A stretch of DNA of 64,000 nucleotides, taken from assembly GCF_940677205.1 (NCBI RefSeq), contig NZ_OW712331.1, forward strand, positions 186,001-250,000, given 5' to 3'. The position numbers were made by a program, and so were the translations under genes. This DNA is from [Clostridium] colinum (GTDB lineage: Bacteria > Bacillota > Clostridia > Lachnospirales > CAG-274). The notes under the pieces were generated by a model, which was not told the origin of the DNA, ran no database searches, and saw only the letters and a program-made list of their open reading frames with translations. Shown here one piece after another: positions 1-8,636 of this stretch (positions within the stretch are counted from its first letter, which is position 1; the number at the start of each line of letters is the position of its first letter).

Positions 1-135
1 CCAGTGGTAGGTATATTTTTTAAAGAACAAATACTTCTTACAGATTATACTGTAAATGGAGAAAAAAAACCTAATATTTATAACCAATTTAATAATATAG
101 AAAAATGGTATATAGAACAGGAAGTGGATAATTGA
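1..135 (+). CDS. C-terminal fragment of an unidentified protein
   Basis: An open frame runs from the window edge to a TGA at 133-135, giving about 44 residues that end in IEQEVDN. The fragment is too short to assign to a family. Its stop overlaps the TTG start of the next gene (shared TTGA at 132-135), which suggests the two genes are translated together in one operon. Confidence 0.6.
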   Translation, partial: PVVGIFFKEQILLTDYTVNGEKKPNIYNQFNNIEKWYIEQEVDN

Positions 136-1028
136 TTAGAAAAAATTTTTTGACTGGAGAATATGTTATTTTTTCTCTAGATAGAGTAAAAAGGCCACAA
201 AATATTAAAAAAGATATACTTACAACACCTATTAAGTTTTGCCCATTTTGCACAGAAAATAAACATATGATATCTGAACCTATATATAGAAGCTTTAATG
301 ATGAAATACGCTTAATATATAATAAATATCCTATAATATCAGATATAAATGAAAATTATGGAGTCCATTATGTATTGATAGATACAAAAAGCCACGAAAA
401 AAGCATAATAAATTATACAGATGAGCATATGTTTTATTTAATGAAATCTATAAAAGATATATTAAATATTTTATATAAAGATAAAAATCTTAAATATGTA
501 CAAATATTTAAAAATCAAGGTAGAAATGCAGGAGCATCTCAGTCTCACTCTCATTGGCAAATTTTAGGCTTATCTATTTTGCCTAATAAACAAAAATATA
601 TGATAGACGTATTAAATAAATATGAAAAAGAAAATAAAAAATGTTATTTTTGTAGTAATAATTTTGATGAAAACATAGTATATGAAAACAATGAGTTTTT
701 AGCTTTTTGTCCAGAAGATTGTTTATATTGTTATGAAATAAATATTATACCCAAAAAACATATTACAAGTATTAGATACTTAGATGACACAATGCTAGAA
801 CAACTAGGAATTATATTAAAAAAATGTTTGATAAAGTTAAATTTAATATACATTAATTTAGACTATAATATTTGTGTATATAATGGATTTAAAGAAGAAG
901 ATGAATATCACTTTTTTATACAAATTATACCAAGGATAGGCAATTTAGCAGGGTTTGAATTTTCTACTGGTATGTTTGTAAACTCTGTTTTACCAAAAGA
1001 AGCAGCAAAATCTTTAAGAGAAATATAA
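132..1028 (+). CDS. GalT-like HIT-fold nucleotidyltransferase/hydrolase (DUF4931 type)
   Basis: This 298-residue protein resembles galactose-1-phosphate uridylyltransferase. It has an N-terminal Cys pair (CPFC near residue 37), a HIT-like SQSHSHWQILG motif around residues 136-146, a second Cys pair (CYFC near 171), and a C-terminal region with further histidines (KKHIT). The family architecture is known to bind zinc and act on nucleotide sugars or nucleotide phosphates. The exact substrate cannot be read from the sequence, and no other Leloir-pathway genes are nearby. The start is TTG, overlapping the upstream stop. No strong ribosome site is visible, consistent with translational coupling. 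Confidence 0.7.
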   Translation: MIRKNFLTGEYVIFSLDRVKRPQNIKKDILTTPIKFCPFCTENKHMISEPIYRSFNDEIRLIYNKYPIISDINENYGVHYVLIDTKSHEKSIINYTDEHMFYLMKSIKDILNILYKDKNLKYVQIFKNQGRNAGASQSHSHWQILGLSILPNKQKYMIDVLNKYEKENKKCYFCSNNFDENIVYENNEFLAFCPEDCLYCYEINIIPKKHITSIRYLDDTMLEQLGIILKKCLIKLNLIYINLDYNICVYNGFKEEDEYHFFIQIIPRIGNLAGFEFSTGMFVNSVLPKEAAKSLREI

Positions 1029-1052
1029 ATGTTATAGTTTTGGAGGGATAAA

Positions 1053-1970
1053 ATGAAAACGAATCTTATGATTTTAAAAGGTGGAACTTCTTTAGAAAGG
1101 GAAATATCTTTAAAATCTTTTGAAAATGTTATGCAAAATATTGATAAAAAAAAATATAATATATTAGATATAGATGTAAAAGATATAGATATATTAATTG
1201 AAAATATAAAAAATTTTAAACCTCATATAGTTTTAAATCTTATACACGGTGGTATGGGCGAAGATGGTACTATACAATCGTTATTATCATTATTAAATAT
1301 AAAATATGTAGGTAGTAAAGCACTATCTAGTGGTATATGTATGGATAAAAATATCTCCAAAACTATATTAAAAGCTAACAATATACCAGTTATAGACTAT
1401 GTTTATATTAAAAAAGATGAAAATCCATATTTATATAAAGTAGACATAGATGAACTAATGTATCCAGTTATAGTAAAACCTAATAAAGGTGGGTCTAGCA
1501 TAGGGATAAAGATAGCTAAAAATATAGAACAAGTATTTGAAGCTATAGAAAGTATAAAAAAATTAGATGATGATATTTTAATTGAAAAATTCATATCTGG
1601 TAAAGAAGTAACTTGTAGTATAGTACAAAACAAGGAAGGTTTATATGTATTATCTATATTAGACATTAATACAAATAGTGATATTTTTGACTATAGCGCT
1701 AAATATGATAAAGAAACTAACATAGATTTTTCAAATTTACCTAACTTTTTACAAACAATGATAAAAGAAGTAGCAAAGAAAGTGTTTAATGTTTTAAAAT
1801 GTGAAGGCTATGTAAATATAGATTTTATAATAAAAGAAGATGATATATACGTTTTAGAAATAAATACTATACCTGGATTTACAAATAAAAGCTTGTTACC
1901 TAAAGCACTTATGCTTTGTAACAAAAGTTTTACTGATTTTTTAGATGAGATAATAGAATTTGCTATGTAA
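1053..1970 (+). CDS. D-alanine--D-alanine ligase family protein
   Basis: At 305 residues this is the usual length for Ddl, an ATP-grasp enzyme that makes the D-Ala-D-Ala dipeptide for peptidoglycan. Visible motifs are GGTSLEREISLKS near the N-terminus, HGGMGEDGTIQSLL (about 65-78), the MDK triad, the ATP-binding loop KPNKGGSSIG (about 142-151), and the C-terminal metal-binding LEINTIPGFTNKSLLPK (about 269-285). A good ribosome site (GGAGG) lies upstream and the gene is 24 bp behind the HIT-like gene. The motifs are slightly divergent from classical Ddl (for example HGGMGEDG in place of HGKxGEDG), so this may be a paralogue rather than the housekeeping ligase. Confidence 0.85.
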   Translation: MKTNLMILKGGTSLEREISLKSFENVMQNIDKKKYNILDIDVKDIDILIENIKNFKPHIVLNLIHGGMGEDGTIQSLLSLLNIKYVGSKALSSGICMDKNISKTILKANNIPVIDYVYIKKDENPYLYKVDIDELMYPVIVKPNKGGSSIGIKIAKNIEQVFEAIESIKKLDDDILIEKFISGKEVTCSIVQNKEGLYVLSILDINTNSDIFDYSAKYDKETNIDFSNLPNFLQTMIKEVAKKVFNVLKCEGYVNIDFIIKEDDIYVLEINTIPGFTNKSLLPKALMLCNKSFTDFLDEIIEFAM

Positions 1971-1981
1971 AAAGGAGCTTT

Positions 1982-2314
1982 ATGAAACGAAAGATAACAA
2001 TATTTATGAGTATTTTATTTATAATAGGTCTTTTTGTTTTACCTATTATAACCCTTGATAAATATAATTCTAACATCAGAATATCTGGTAATGGAACAAT
2101 TGGAATTAATAAAGTAAGTAGTAAAAAACATAAAGAAACATATATAAATAGTAACCAAAATAGCAATTATTCATATAATAAAAATAAAGATATAGATTAT
2201 TTTTTAATAGCAATTATATGTTTAGCACTAGCTACTATTTTTACTGCAATATTAATTATAATTTTAATTATTTTTTTAGTTTTAAAATATAAAAATAAGT
2301 ATAAAATGCTTTAA
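1982..2314 (+). CDS. small two-helix membrane protein, unknown
   Basis: This 110-residue protein has an N-terminal hydrophobic segment (about 5-26), a polar Asn/Ser/Lys-rich stretch in the middle, and a long second hydrophobic helix (about 70-102), ending in KYKNKYKML. I do not recognise a family. It begins 11 bp after the ligase gene with an AAAGGAG ribosome site inside the gap, so it is probably the last gene of that operon. The predicted topology puts the roughly 40-residue polar loop outside the cell. Confidence 0.6.
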   Translation: MKRKITIFMSILFIIGLFVLPIITLDKYNSNIRISGNGTIGINKVSSKKHKETYINSNQNSNYSYNKNKDIDYFLIAIICLALATIFTAILIIILIIFLVLKYKNKYKML

Positions 2315-2329
2315 ACCTAATATAATATA

Positions 2330-2358
2330 TTGACATAAAAAAATTAAAATGTTATTAT
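2330..2358 (+). promoter_or_regulatory. sigma-A promoter of the lysine riboswitch-asd-dapA unit
   Basis: There is a perfect -35 box TTGACA at 2330-2335, a 17-nt spacer, and a -10 box TATTAT at 2353-2358. Transcription would start near 2365, just before the riboswitch aptamer. Confidence 0.75.
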
Positions 2359-2367
2359 ATAAAAAAT

Positions 2368-2540
2368 GATAGAGGTGCATTTTTTATTAGTAAGTATGTA
2401 GATGTATTTAGGTACAAAAGAAATATACCAAAAGGGAAAAATGCCGAAGGTTTAAAACACCTAAATGTTTTAAACCTGGTTGTGCAGGTTAATAGCCGTA
2501 TGACTGTCGTCTTTATGACGGAGAGCTATCTGAAGAAAAC
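2368..2540 (+). ncRNA. lysine riboswitch (L box) aptamer
   Basis: The leader carries the conserved L-box blocks in order: AGAGGTGC at the 5' end (2371), GGGAAAAATGCCGAAGG (about 2434-2450), CTGGTTGTGCAGG (about 2475-2487), the AGCCGTATGACTGTC block, and GACGGAGAGCTATCTG closing P1 (about 2517-2532). Lysine binding is known to stabilise a downstream terminator. The location directly ahead of asd and dapA, the lysine/diaminopimelate branch enzymes, fits this control. Confidence 0.93.
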
Positions 2541-2586
2541 AATTGTATCCTTATTAGCCTTTTTGGGTTAGTTTTTATAAATTTTC

Positions 2587-2615
2587 AGACTGGCTTTTTA
2601 GTCAGTCTTTTATAT
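2587..2615 (+). terminator. riboswitch expression-platform terminator
   Basis: The stem AGACTGGC (2587-2594) pairs with GTCAGTCT (2601-2608, one G-U pair) and is followed by a T-rich tract. It lies between the aptamer and the asd ribosome site, where a lysine-responsive terminator is expected. Confidence 0.8.
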
Positions 2616-2638
2616 TATATTTTTAGGAGAGAATGTTT

Positions 2639-3637
2639 ATGAAAAAAGTTAATTTAGCTGTTGTTGGTGTTACAGGTATGGTTGGTAGAACTTTCTTAAA
2701 GGTTTTAGAAGAAAAAAATTTACCTATAGATAAGTTTTATGCATTTGCATCTAAGAAAAGTGCGGGCAGTAAAATAACTTTTAATGGTAAGGAATATGAA
2801 GTAGAAGAGCTTAAGCCAGAATCTTTTGATAGAGGTATAGATATAGCGTTATTTTCGGCAGGAGGAGAAACAAGCCGTATATATTCTCCTATTGCAAAAA
2901 GTAAAGGTTGTATAGTTATAGACAATAGCTCATATTTTAGAATGGATAAAGATGTTCCGTTAGTTGTACCGGAGGTAAACCCAGAAGATATTGCTAAAAA
3001 TAAAGGAATTATAGCAAACCCTAATTGTTCTACTATACAAGCAGTTGTTGCATTAAAACCTTTACACGATAAATATAAAATAAAAAGAATAGTATATTCT
3101 ACTTATCAAGCTGTTTCTGGAGCAGGTAGAGCAGGTGTTATAGATTTACAAGAAGGCTTAAAAGGTAATGAGCCTAAAATGTTTTTACATCCAATAGCTA
3201 ACAACTGTATACCTCATATTGACAACTTCTTAGATAATGGATATACAAAAGAAGAAATGAAAATGATAAATGAAACTAAAAAGATATTGCACGATGATAA
3301 CATAAAAATAACAGCAACTACTGTTCGTGTACCTGTAGAAAATTCTCATAGCGAATCTATAAATGTAGAGTTTTATAACCAATTTGATATGGAAGAACTT
3401 ATACAAGATTTAAAAAATATGCAAGGTGTTGTAGTTTTAAATGATTATACAAAAAATGAATATCCTTTGGCTACAATATCTAATGGAACAGACGAAGTAT
3501 ACATAGGAAGAATTAGAAGAGACGAAAGTGTAGAAAGCGGTATAAATATGTTTGTTGTGGCAGATAACATAAGAAAAGGAGCAGCTTCTAATGCTGTTCA
3601 GATAGCAGAATATATTATAAAAAATGAAATGTTTTGA
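2639..3637 (+). CDS. asd: aspartate-semialdehyde dehydrogenase
   Basis: The enzyme reduces aspartyl phosphate to aspartate semialdehyde, the branch point to lysine, diaminopimelate, threonine and methionine. It shows the NADP-binding GVTGMVGRTFL motif at the N-terminus, the catalytic-cysteine motif NPNCSTIQ (about 128-135) and the RVPVENSHSESIN segment with the active-site histidine. An ATG at 2633 is also in frame, but AGGAGA at 2625-2630 leaves only 2 nt to it and 8 nt to the ATG at 2639, so I choose 2639 (332 residues, normal for the family). The gene sits behind the lysine riboswitch and 24 bp ahead of dapA. Confidence 0.95.
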   Translation: MKKVNLAVVGVTGMVGRTFLKVLEEKNLPIDKFYAFASKKSAGSKITFNGKEYEVEELKPESFDRGIDIALFSAGGETSRIYSPIAKSKGCIVIDNSSYFRMDKDVPLVVPEVNPEDIAKNKGIIANPNCSTIQAVVALKPLHDKYKIKRIVYSTYQAVSGAGRAGVIDLQEGLKGNEPKMFLHPIANNCIPHIDNFLDNGYTKEEMKMINETKKILHDDNIKITATTVRVPVENSHSESINVEFYNQFDMEELIQDLKNMQGVVVLNDYTKNEYPLATISNGTDEVYIGRIRRDESVESGINMFVVADNIRKGAASNAVQIAEYIIKNEMF

Positions 3638-3661
3638 TAACCAATAAAAGAGGTGATAAAA

Positions 3662-4546
3662 ATGAGTATTTTTACAGGGTCTGGTGTTGCAATAGTAACT
3701 CCTTTTAAAGAAGATAAAACAATAGATTTTCAAACATTTGAAAAGCTTATAAATTTTCAAATAGAAAATGGTACAGATGCTATTATAGTATGTGGGACAA
3801 CAGGAGAACCTAGCACTTTGACAAATGAAGAACGCTTTGAAGTTATTAAATTTTGTGTAGAAAAGGTTGCAAAGCGTGTACCAGTTATAGCAGGAGCAGG
3901 TAGTAACAACACTAAACAGAGTGTAGAGCTTTGTAAAAGGTGCGAACAAATAGGAGTAGATGGGCTTTTAATAGTTACACCTTATTATAATAAAACAACT
4001 CAAAAAGGTATTATAAATCATTATAAAATATTAGCAGAAAGCGTAAACCTACCTATAATAATTTATAATGTTCCATCCAGAACAGGTCTTAATATGACAC
4101 CAAAAACTGTTTTAGAATTATCAAAGATAGATAATATTGTAGGTATAAAAGAAGCTAGCGGTAATATATCACAAATTGTGGAGATAGCTAGCATTTGTCC
4201 TAAAGATTTTTATATATATTCTGGAAATGATAATCAAATTTTACCTATATTATCTATTGGTGGTAAAGGTGTTATATCGGTAATGGCTAATATTATACCT
4301 AAAGATACTCATAATATTATAGAAAAATTTTTAAATGGAGAATTTGAGGAAAGTAAAGATTTACAACTTTCTGTTATAGAGCTAAATAATGCACTATTTT
4401 GTGAAGTTAGCCCTATCCCTATTAAAACAGCTTTAGAGCTTATGGGCTATGGAAAAGCTTATTTTAGAGAACCTCTTGTTGATATGGAAGAAGATGACGT
4501 TATAGTTTTAAAAAATGCAATGAAAAACTATAAATTAATTAAATAA
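3662..4546 (+). CDS. dapA: 4-hydroxy-tetrahydrodipicolinate synthase
   Basis: DapA condenses pyruvate with aspartate semialdehyde, the first step committed to diaminopimelate and lysine. Visible residues are the CGTTGEPSTL threonine pair (about 43-52), IIYNVPSRTG with the catalytic tyrosine, and GIKEASGN with the Schiff-base lysine (about 161). An in-frame GTG at 3653 lies inside the ribosome site AGAGGTG, so the ATG at 3662 (6 nt after it) is the better start, giving 294 residues. It is cotranscribed with asd under the lysine riboswitch. A repeat-family hairpin follows 19 bp after the stop and probably terminates the operon. Confidence 0.95.
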   Translation: MSIFTGSGVAIVTPFKEDKTIDFQTFEKLINFQIENGTDAIIVCGTTGEPSTLTNEERFEVIKFCVEKVAKRVPVIAGAGSNNTKQSVELCKRCEQIGVDGLLIVTPYYNKTTQKGIINHYKILAESVNLPIIIYNVPSRTGLNMTPKTVLELSKIDNIVGIKEASGNISQIVEIASICPKDFYIYSGNDNQILPILSIGGKGVISVMANIIPKDTHNIIEKFLNGEFEESKDLQLSVIELNNALFCEVSPIPIKTALELMGYGKAYFREPLVDMEEDDVIVLKNAMKNYKLIK

Positions 4547-4565
4547 TTTAGTTGTTAAAAAATAT

Positions 4566-4690
4566 AAAAGGTTGTAGACAAAGTCTACAACCTTTTATAT
4601 TAATAATAAAATTGTTACACCGAGGTAGCAACAAAGCAAAGTTTTTGTAAGAGGCTAAAGCCCTCTTAAAGCTTAAGTTAGAGTTATTTA
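4566..4690 (+). repeat. dispersed hairpin element, copy A
   Basis: A perfect 14-bp stem (4566-4579 with 4583-4596, AAA loop) with core arm GGTTGTAGAC is followed by TTTTATATT. It then continues into the shared modules: an A/T-rich stretch, GAGGTAGC (about 4622), and GGCTAAAGCCC (about 4653). It lies just after dapA and probably acts as its terminator. The part beyond the hairpin is more diverged than in copies D and G. Confidence 0.75.
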
Positions 4691-4707
4691 TTATAATATT
4701 TTTGCTT

Positions 4708-5634
4708 TTATGTATAAAGTTTTAGTTTGTCTTGATTTTGTTCTTTACTAGTATAATTTTTTATATTAAGGATATAATTTTTAAATATTTCTAAATTTTG
4801 GTTCCAAGCTTTGTTTTTATGATAGCATATGGAAAACGTGGTATCCCAATTACAGCCTTCTACATTTACTATGTGTAAAAGTCCTTCTTCAAGTTCTTTT
4901 TCTATAAGATTAATAGATATTAAAGTTAAACCATGATTATGTAAAACAGCTTCCTTAACACTTTCCCAGCTATGACACTGCCAAGTTATATGATAAGGTA
5001 CTTTATAAAAAATCATATATTTTTCTAATTTTGACCTAGTAGCACTACCTTTTTCTCTAACTATAAAAGGCATATTTGCAAGTTTATCTGGAGTTATAGT
5101 CTTATATTTAGAAAAAGGATGGCTAGAGCTACAAATTAAGGCTATTTTATCGTCTATAAAGTCTTCTTGAATAATATTTTCGTTATGTATATCTCCTTCA
5201 ATTATACCAATATCTAATTGATTTTCTAATATAAGACTTTCTATACTTTGAGTATTATCAACATATACACTAAGATTTAAGTTGTTATATTTTTCTTTTA
5301 TGTCTTTAAAAAGTTTTGGGGCGATAGTTGTACCAACTGTTAAAGTTGTACCAATTCTAAGAGTAATATTTTCTTTGTTATTAAAAAAAGTTTTATCTAA
5401 TTCTTCTATTTCATTAAGTACTCTGTTGGCGTGTTCTAAAAATAATTGACCTTCTTGACTAATACCAAGAGATTTAGAATATCTTTGAAATAGCTTAACA
5501 TTATAATAACTTTCTATTTCTTGTATTTTTTGAGAAATACTAGGTTGAGAAATATATAAATTTTCAGCTGCTTTTGACATAGATTTAACACGTGCAACCT
5601 CTTTAAATATAATAAGATGCTTAATTGTAATCAT
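4708..5634 (-). CDS. LysR family transcriptional regulator
   Basis: This is a 308-residue LysR-type regulator. The N-terminal winged helix-turn-helix (about 1-60) contains SMSKAAENLYISQPSISQKI, followed by a substrate-binding domain (about 90-290) with LDIGIIEGD and a GLTLISI segment. An upstream ATG at 5700 is in frame, but AGAGGTGAATTT immediately precedes the ATG at 5634 and the protein then begins MITIKHLIIFKEV, the normal LysR N-terminus. It is divergent from asrABC with a 129-bp gap carrying operator-like sites, so it is the likely regulator of the sulfite reductase genes. The effector is unknown. Confidence 0.9.
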   Translation of the reverse strand: MITIKHLIIFKEVARVKSMSKAAENLYISQPSISQKIQEIESYYNVKLFQRYSKSLGISQEGQLFLEHANRVLNEIEELDKTFFNNKENITLRIGTTLTVGTTIAPKLFKDIKEKYNNLNLSVYVDNTQSIESLILENQLDIGIIEGDIHNENIIQEDFIDDKIALICSSSHPFSKYKTITPDKLANMPFIVREKGSATRSKLEKYMIFYKVPYHITWQCHSWESVKEAVLHNHGLTLISINLIEKELEEGLLHIVNVEGCNWDTTFSICYHKNKAWNQNLEIFKNYILNIKNYTSKEQNQDKLKLYT

Positions 5635-5661
5635 AAATTCACCTCTGATATTGAAAAAACT

Positions 5662-5719
5662 AATATCACTTATTGTTTGTTTATATTTGTATAATAACAT
5701 AATAAGTGGTATTATACAA
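5662..5719. promoter_or_regulatory. superimposed divergent lysR/asrA promoters with paired operator-like sites
   Basis: Arms TTGTATAATA (5687-5696) and TATTATACAA (5710-5719) are perfect inverted repeats. On each strand they give TTGTAT, 17 nt, TATTAT, so each -35 of one promoter overlays the -10 of the other. Two 13-mers matching AATAAGTGRTATT lie at 5701-5713 and, inverted, at 5662-5674, with centres 39 bp apart. These are candidate LysR binding sites. Confidence 0.6.
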
Positions 5720-5763
5720 GTATAAACTAAGTATTATATAAATTTACTTCGGGGGTGTTTGTT

Positions 5764-6792
5764 TTGGCATATAAAATTAGCTATCAAAAAGTTAATGAAA
5801 TTATTAAAAATTTATCTAAAGAATATGATGTTTATGCACCTAAAAGGTTTTTAAAACAAGGAAGATATTCTGACACAGACATTATTCGTTATGATAAAAT
5901 AGAAAAAGTAGAAGATATTGTATTTGACGAAAAGTCAGACTATCCTGCTAAAGAAGTTTTATCTCCTATAACACAATCTATATTTTACTTTACAGAAGAT
6001 GACTTTAGAGAAAGCAAAGACAAAGATAAAAAAATACTTTTATTTATGAGACCTTGTGATATTAACGCTATGGAAAGACAAGACAAAATTTACTTACAAA
6101 ATGGTGGGTTTAGCGATATTTATTATAAAAGGGTTAAAGATAGAGTAAAAATAGCTTTAATAGAATGTTCTAAAGGTTGGGATACTTGTTTTTGTGTAAG
6201 TATGGACTGTAACAAAACAGATAACTACTCTATTGCTATAAGAAATGAAGAAAATAATTTAGTAGTTGATATTAAAGATAATGAATTTGAAAATTATTTT
6301 GATGGTGATAAAGTAGATTTTGACTTAAAATTTGTAGAAGAAAATGAACTAAAAGTTACACCACCTGAAATAAAAAATAAAGATATTTTAACAAAATTAA
6401 AATCTCATAAAATGTGGGAAGAATATAATAAACGCTGTATATCTTGTGGAGCTTGTACAATATCTTGTTCTACTTGTACTTGTTTTACAACAACAGATAT
6501 TATATATAATGAAAATTCTAACATTGGAGAAAGAAGAAGAATATCTGCGTCTTGTCAAGTTGCAGACTTTACAAATATGGCAGGAGGGCATTCTTTTAGA
6601 CCAACAGCTGGTGATAGAATGAGATATAAAGTTTTACACAAATTTTATGACTATAAACAACGTTTTAAAGATTATCATATGTGTACTGGTTGTGGACGTT
6701 GTATAGACCGTTGTCCAGAGTTTATATCTATTGTTGCAACAGTAGAAAAAATGAACAATGCTATTTTAGAGATTGAAAAGGAGGAGTGTTAG
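5764..6792 (+). CDS. asrA: anaerobic sulfite reductase subunit A
   Basis: AsrA is an iron-sulfur electron-transfer subunit of the cytoplasmic NADH-dependent enzyme that reduces sulfite to sulfide. The 342-residue protein has two C-terminal 4Fe-4S motifs, CISCGACTISCSTCTC (about 221-236) and CTGCGRCIDRCPE (about 306-318). A GTG at 5755 is in frame but falls in the ribosome site GGGGGTG. The TTG at 5764 lies 7 nt behind it and gives MAYKISYQKVNEI, so I choose it. The stop of asrA sits 1 bp ahead of the asrB ATG. Confidence 0.93.
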   Translation: MAYKISYQKVNEIIKNLSKEYDVYAPKRFLKQGRYSDTDIIRYDKIEKVEDIVFDEKSDYPAKEVLSPITQSIFYFTEDDFRESKDKDKKILLFMRPCDINAMERQDKIYLQNGGFSDIYYKRVKDRVKIALIECSKGWDTCFCVSMDCNKTDNYSIAIRNEENNLVVDIKDNEFENYFDGDKVDFDLKFVEENELKVTPPEIKNKDILTKLKSHKMWEEYNKRCISCGACTISCSTCTCFTTTDIIYNENSNIGERRRISASCQVADFTNMAGGHSFRPTAGDRMRYKVLHKFYDYKQRFKDYHMCTGCGRCIDRCPEFISIVATVEKMNNAILEIEKEEC

Positions 6793-6793
6793 G

Positions 6794-7585
6794 ATGGATA
6801 ATATTTTAAAGCCAACTCCGTGTGAAATATTGGATATTAAAAAAGAAAGTTTGTTAGAGCATACATTTAAAGTAAAAACAGACATAAAAGTAAACCACGG
6901 ACAGTTTTTACAACTTTCTATACCAAAGATAGGAGAAGCACCTATATCTGTATCGGCTTTTGGTGATGGCTGGTTAGATTTTACTATTAGAGCTGTTGGA
7001 AAAGTTACAGATGAAATATTCCAAAAAAAACCTGGAGACACACTCTTTTTACGTGGAGCATATGGTAATGGTTGGCCTTTTGAAGAAAAATTTAAAGGTA
7101 AAAACTTAGTTATTATAACAGGTGGGACAGGTTTAGCTCCTGTTAGAAGTATGTTAAATGCCTGTTATGAACAAGATTTAGCTAAAAGTGTAACTTTAAT
7201 ATCTGGATTTAAAAATGAAGAAGGAATTATATTTAGAGAAGAACTTGAAAAGTGGAAAAATAAATTTAACACTTATTATACTTTAGATAAAGATAAAATA
7301 GATGGTTGGAATGTAGGATTTGTAACCGATTTTGTTTCTAAAATAGATTATAAAGCTTTTGGCGATGACTATGAAGTGATTATTGTAGGGCCACCTCAAA
7401 TGATGAAGTTTACTGGACTAGCAGTGGCTAAATGTGGTGTGCCAGAGGATAAAATATGGGTTTCTTTTGAAAGAAAAATGTCTTGTGCAGTAGGTAAATG
7501 TGGACATTGCCGTATAGATGAAGTGTATGTTTGTTTAGAAGGACCAGTATTTAACTATACTGATGCTAAAAACTTAATAGACTAA
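6794..7585 (+). CDS. asrB: anaerobic sulfite reductase subunit B
   Basis: AsrB is the flavin- and NADH-binding subunit that feeds electrons into AsrA and AsrC. The 263-residue protein resembles ferredoxin-NADP reductase: an FAD domain (about 1-95), a nucleotide-binding segment GGTGLAPVRSML (about 111-122), and C-terminal cysteines in CAVGKCGHCRID typical of a 2Fe-2S site. AAAGGAGGAG ends 8 nt before the ATG at 6794. An earlier TTG at 6773 would place the ribosome site inside the gene. It follows asrA by 1 bp and precedes asrC by 16 bp. Confidence 0.93.
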   Translation: MDNILKPTPCEILDIKKESLLEHTFKVKTDIKVNHGQFLQLSIPKIGEAPISVSAFGDGWLDFTIRAVGKVTDEIFQKKPGDTLFLRGAYGNGWPFEEKFKGKNLVIITGGTGLAPVRSMLNACYEQDLAKSVTLISGFKNEEGIIFREELEKWKNKFNTYYTLDKDKIDGWNVGFVTDFVSKIDYKAFGDDYEVIIVGPPQMMKFTGLAVAKCGVPEDKIWVSFERKMSCAVGKCGHCRIDEVYVCLEGPVFNYTDAKNLID

Positions 7586-7601
7586 AGGAGGACCATAACC
7601 T

Positions 7602-8636
7602 ATGAATTATGATATTGATGTAAAAAAGACTCGTATAAATTGTTATAGACAATCTAAAGTTGCAGGAGAATTTATGCTCCAGTTGCGTGTTCCGGGGGCA
7701 TTAATAGATGCAAAACATTTAACAATGATACAAGAAGTAGCTCAAAAATGGGGAAATGGAACTTTTCATCCAGGTATGAGACAAACTTTAAATATACCAG
7801 GTATCAAATATCAACATATAGAAGAAGTTAATAAATATATAAAACAATATATTAAAGAAGTAGAAGTAGAACTTTGTGATGTAGATATGGAAGTTAATGA
7901 CAATGGATACCCTACAATAGGTGCTAGAAATGTTATGGCTTGTATAGGAAACACACATTGTATAAAAGCTAATGTTAACACACAAGATATGGCTAAAAAA
8001 GTTGAAAAATTAGTTTTTCCTAGTCATTATCACATTAAATTATCTGTGTCTGGTTGTCCTAACGATTGTGGTAAAGCACAGTTTAATGATTTTGGCGTTA
8101 TAGGTGTTTCAAAAATGCAATATCACCCAGAAAGATGTATTGGTTGTGGTGGTTGTGTTAAAGCTTGTGAACACCACGCAACAAGAGTTTTATCTTTAAA
8201 CTCTCAAGGTAAAATAGATAAAGATGCTTGTTGTTGTGTTGGATGTGGCGAATGTGTTCTTGTATGTCCTACAAGTGCGTGGACTAGAATGCCTAAAAAA
8301 CTTTATAGAGTAACAATTGGTGGACGTAGTGGTAAACAATATCCACGTATGGGAAAAATGTTTTTAAATTGGGCAGATGAAAATACAGTACTTCAAATGC
8401 TAGGAAACTGGCAAAAGTTTTCTGCGTGGGTTATGGATAATAAACCAGAATATATACACGGAGGACATTTGATAGACAGAGCAGGATATCATAAATTTAA
8501 AGAAATAATATTGGATGGTGTTGATTTAAACCCTGAATGTTTAGTTGCAGAAGATATATACTGGGCAGAAAGCGAACAACGAGCTAACATACATTTAAAA
8601 CCATTATCTAAACATAAAAAAGCAGGTCCGGTATAA
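7602..8636 (+). CDS. asrC: anaerobic sulfite reductase subunit C, siroheme catalytic subunit
   Basis: AsrC carries siroheme and performs the six-electron reduction of sulfite. The siroheme/4Fe-4S cysteines are visible as CIGNTHC (C-X5-C, about 114-120) and SGCPNDCGK (C-X3-C, about 153-157). Two further ferredoxin clusters lie between about 180 and 225 (CIGCGGCVKAC and CVGCGECVLVC). At 344 residues it has the normal length. An AGGAGG ribosome site precedes the ATG. It is the last gene of the asrABC operon, and no clear rho-independent hairpin follows. Confidence 0.94.
   Translation: MNYDIDVKKTRINCYRQSKVAGEFMLQLRVPGALIDAKHLTMIQEVAQKWGNGTFHPGMRQTLNIPGIKYQHIEEVNKYIKQYIKEVEVELCDVDMEVNDNGYPTIGARNVMACIGNTHCIKANVNTQDMAKKVEKLVFPSHYHIKLSVSGCPNDCGKAQFNDFGVIGVSKMQYHPERCIGCGGCVKACEHHATRVLSLNSQGKIDKDACCCVGCGECVLVCPTSAWTRMPKKLYRVTIGGRSGKQYPRMGKMFLNWADENTVLQMLGNWQKFSAWVMDNKPEYIHGGHLIDRAGYHKFKEIILDGVDLNPECLVAEDIYWAESEQRANIHLKPLSKHKKAGPV

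Noticed and set aside
3437..3949. 170-codon minus-strand ORF across the asd-dapA junction
   Set aside because: It is antisense to two well-supported enzymes and the translation is Cys/Phe/Tyr-rich noise.
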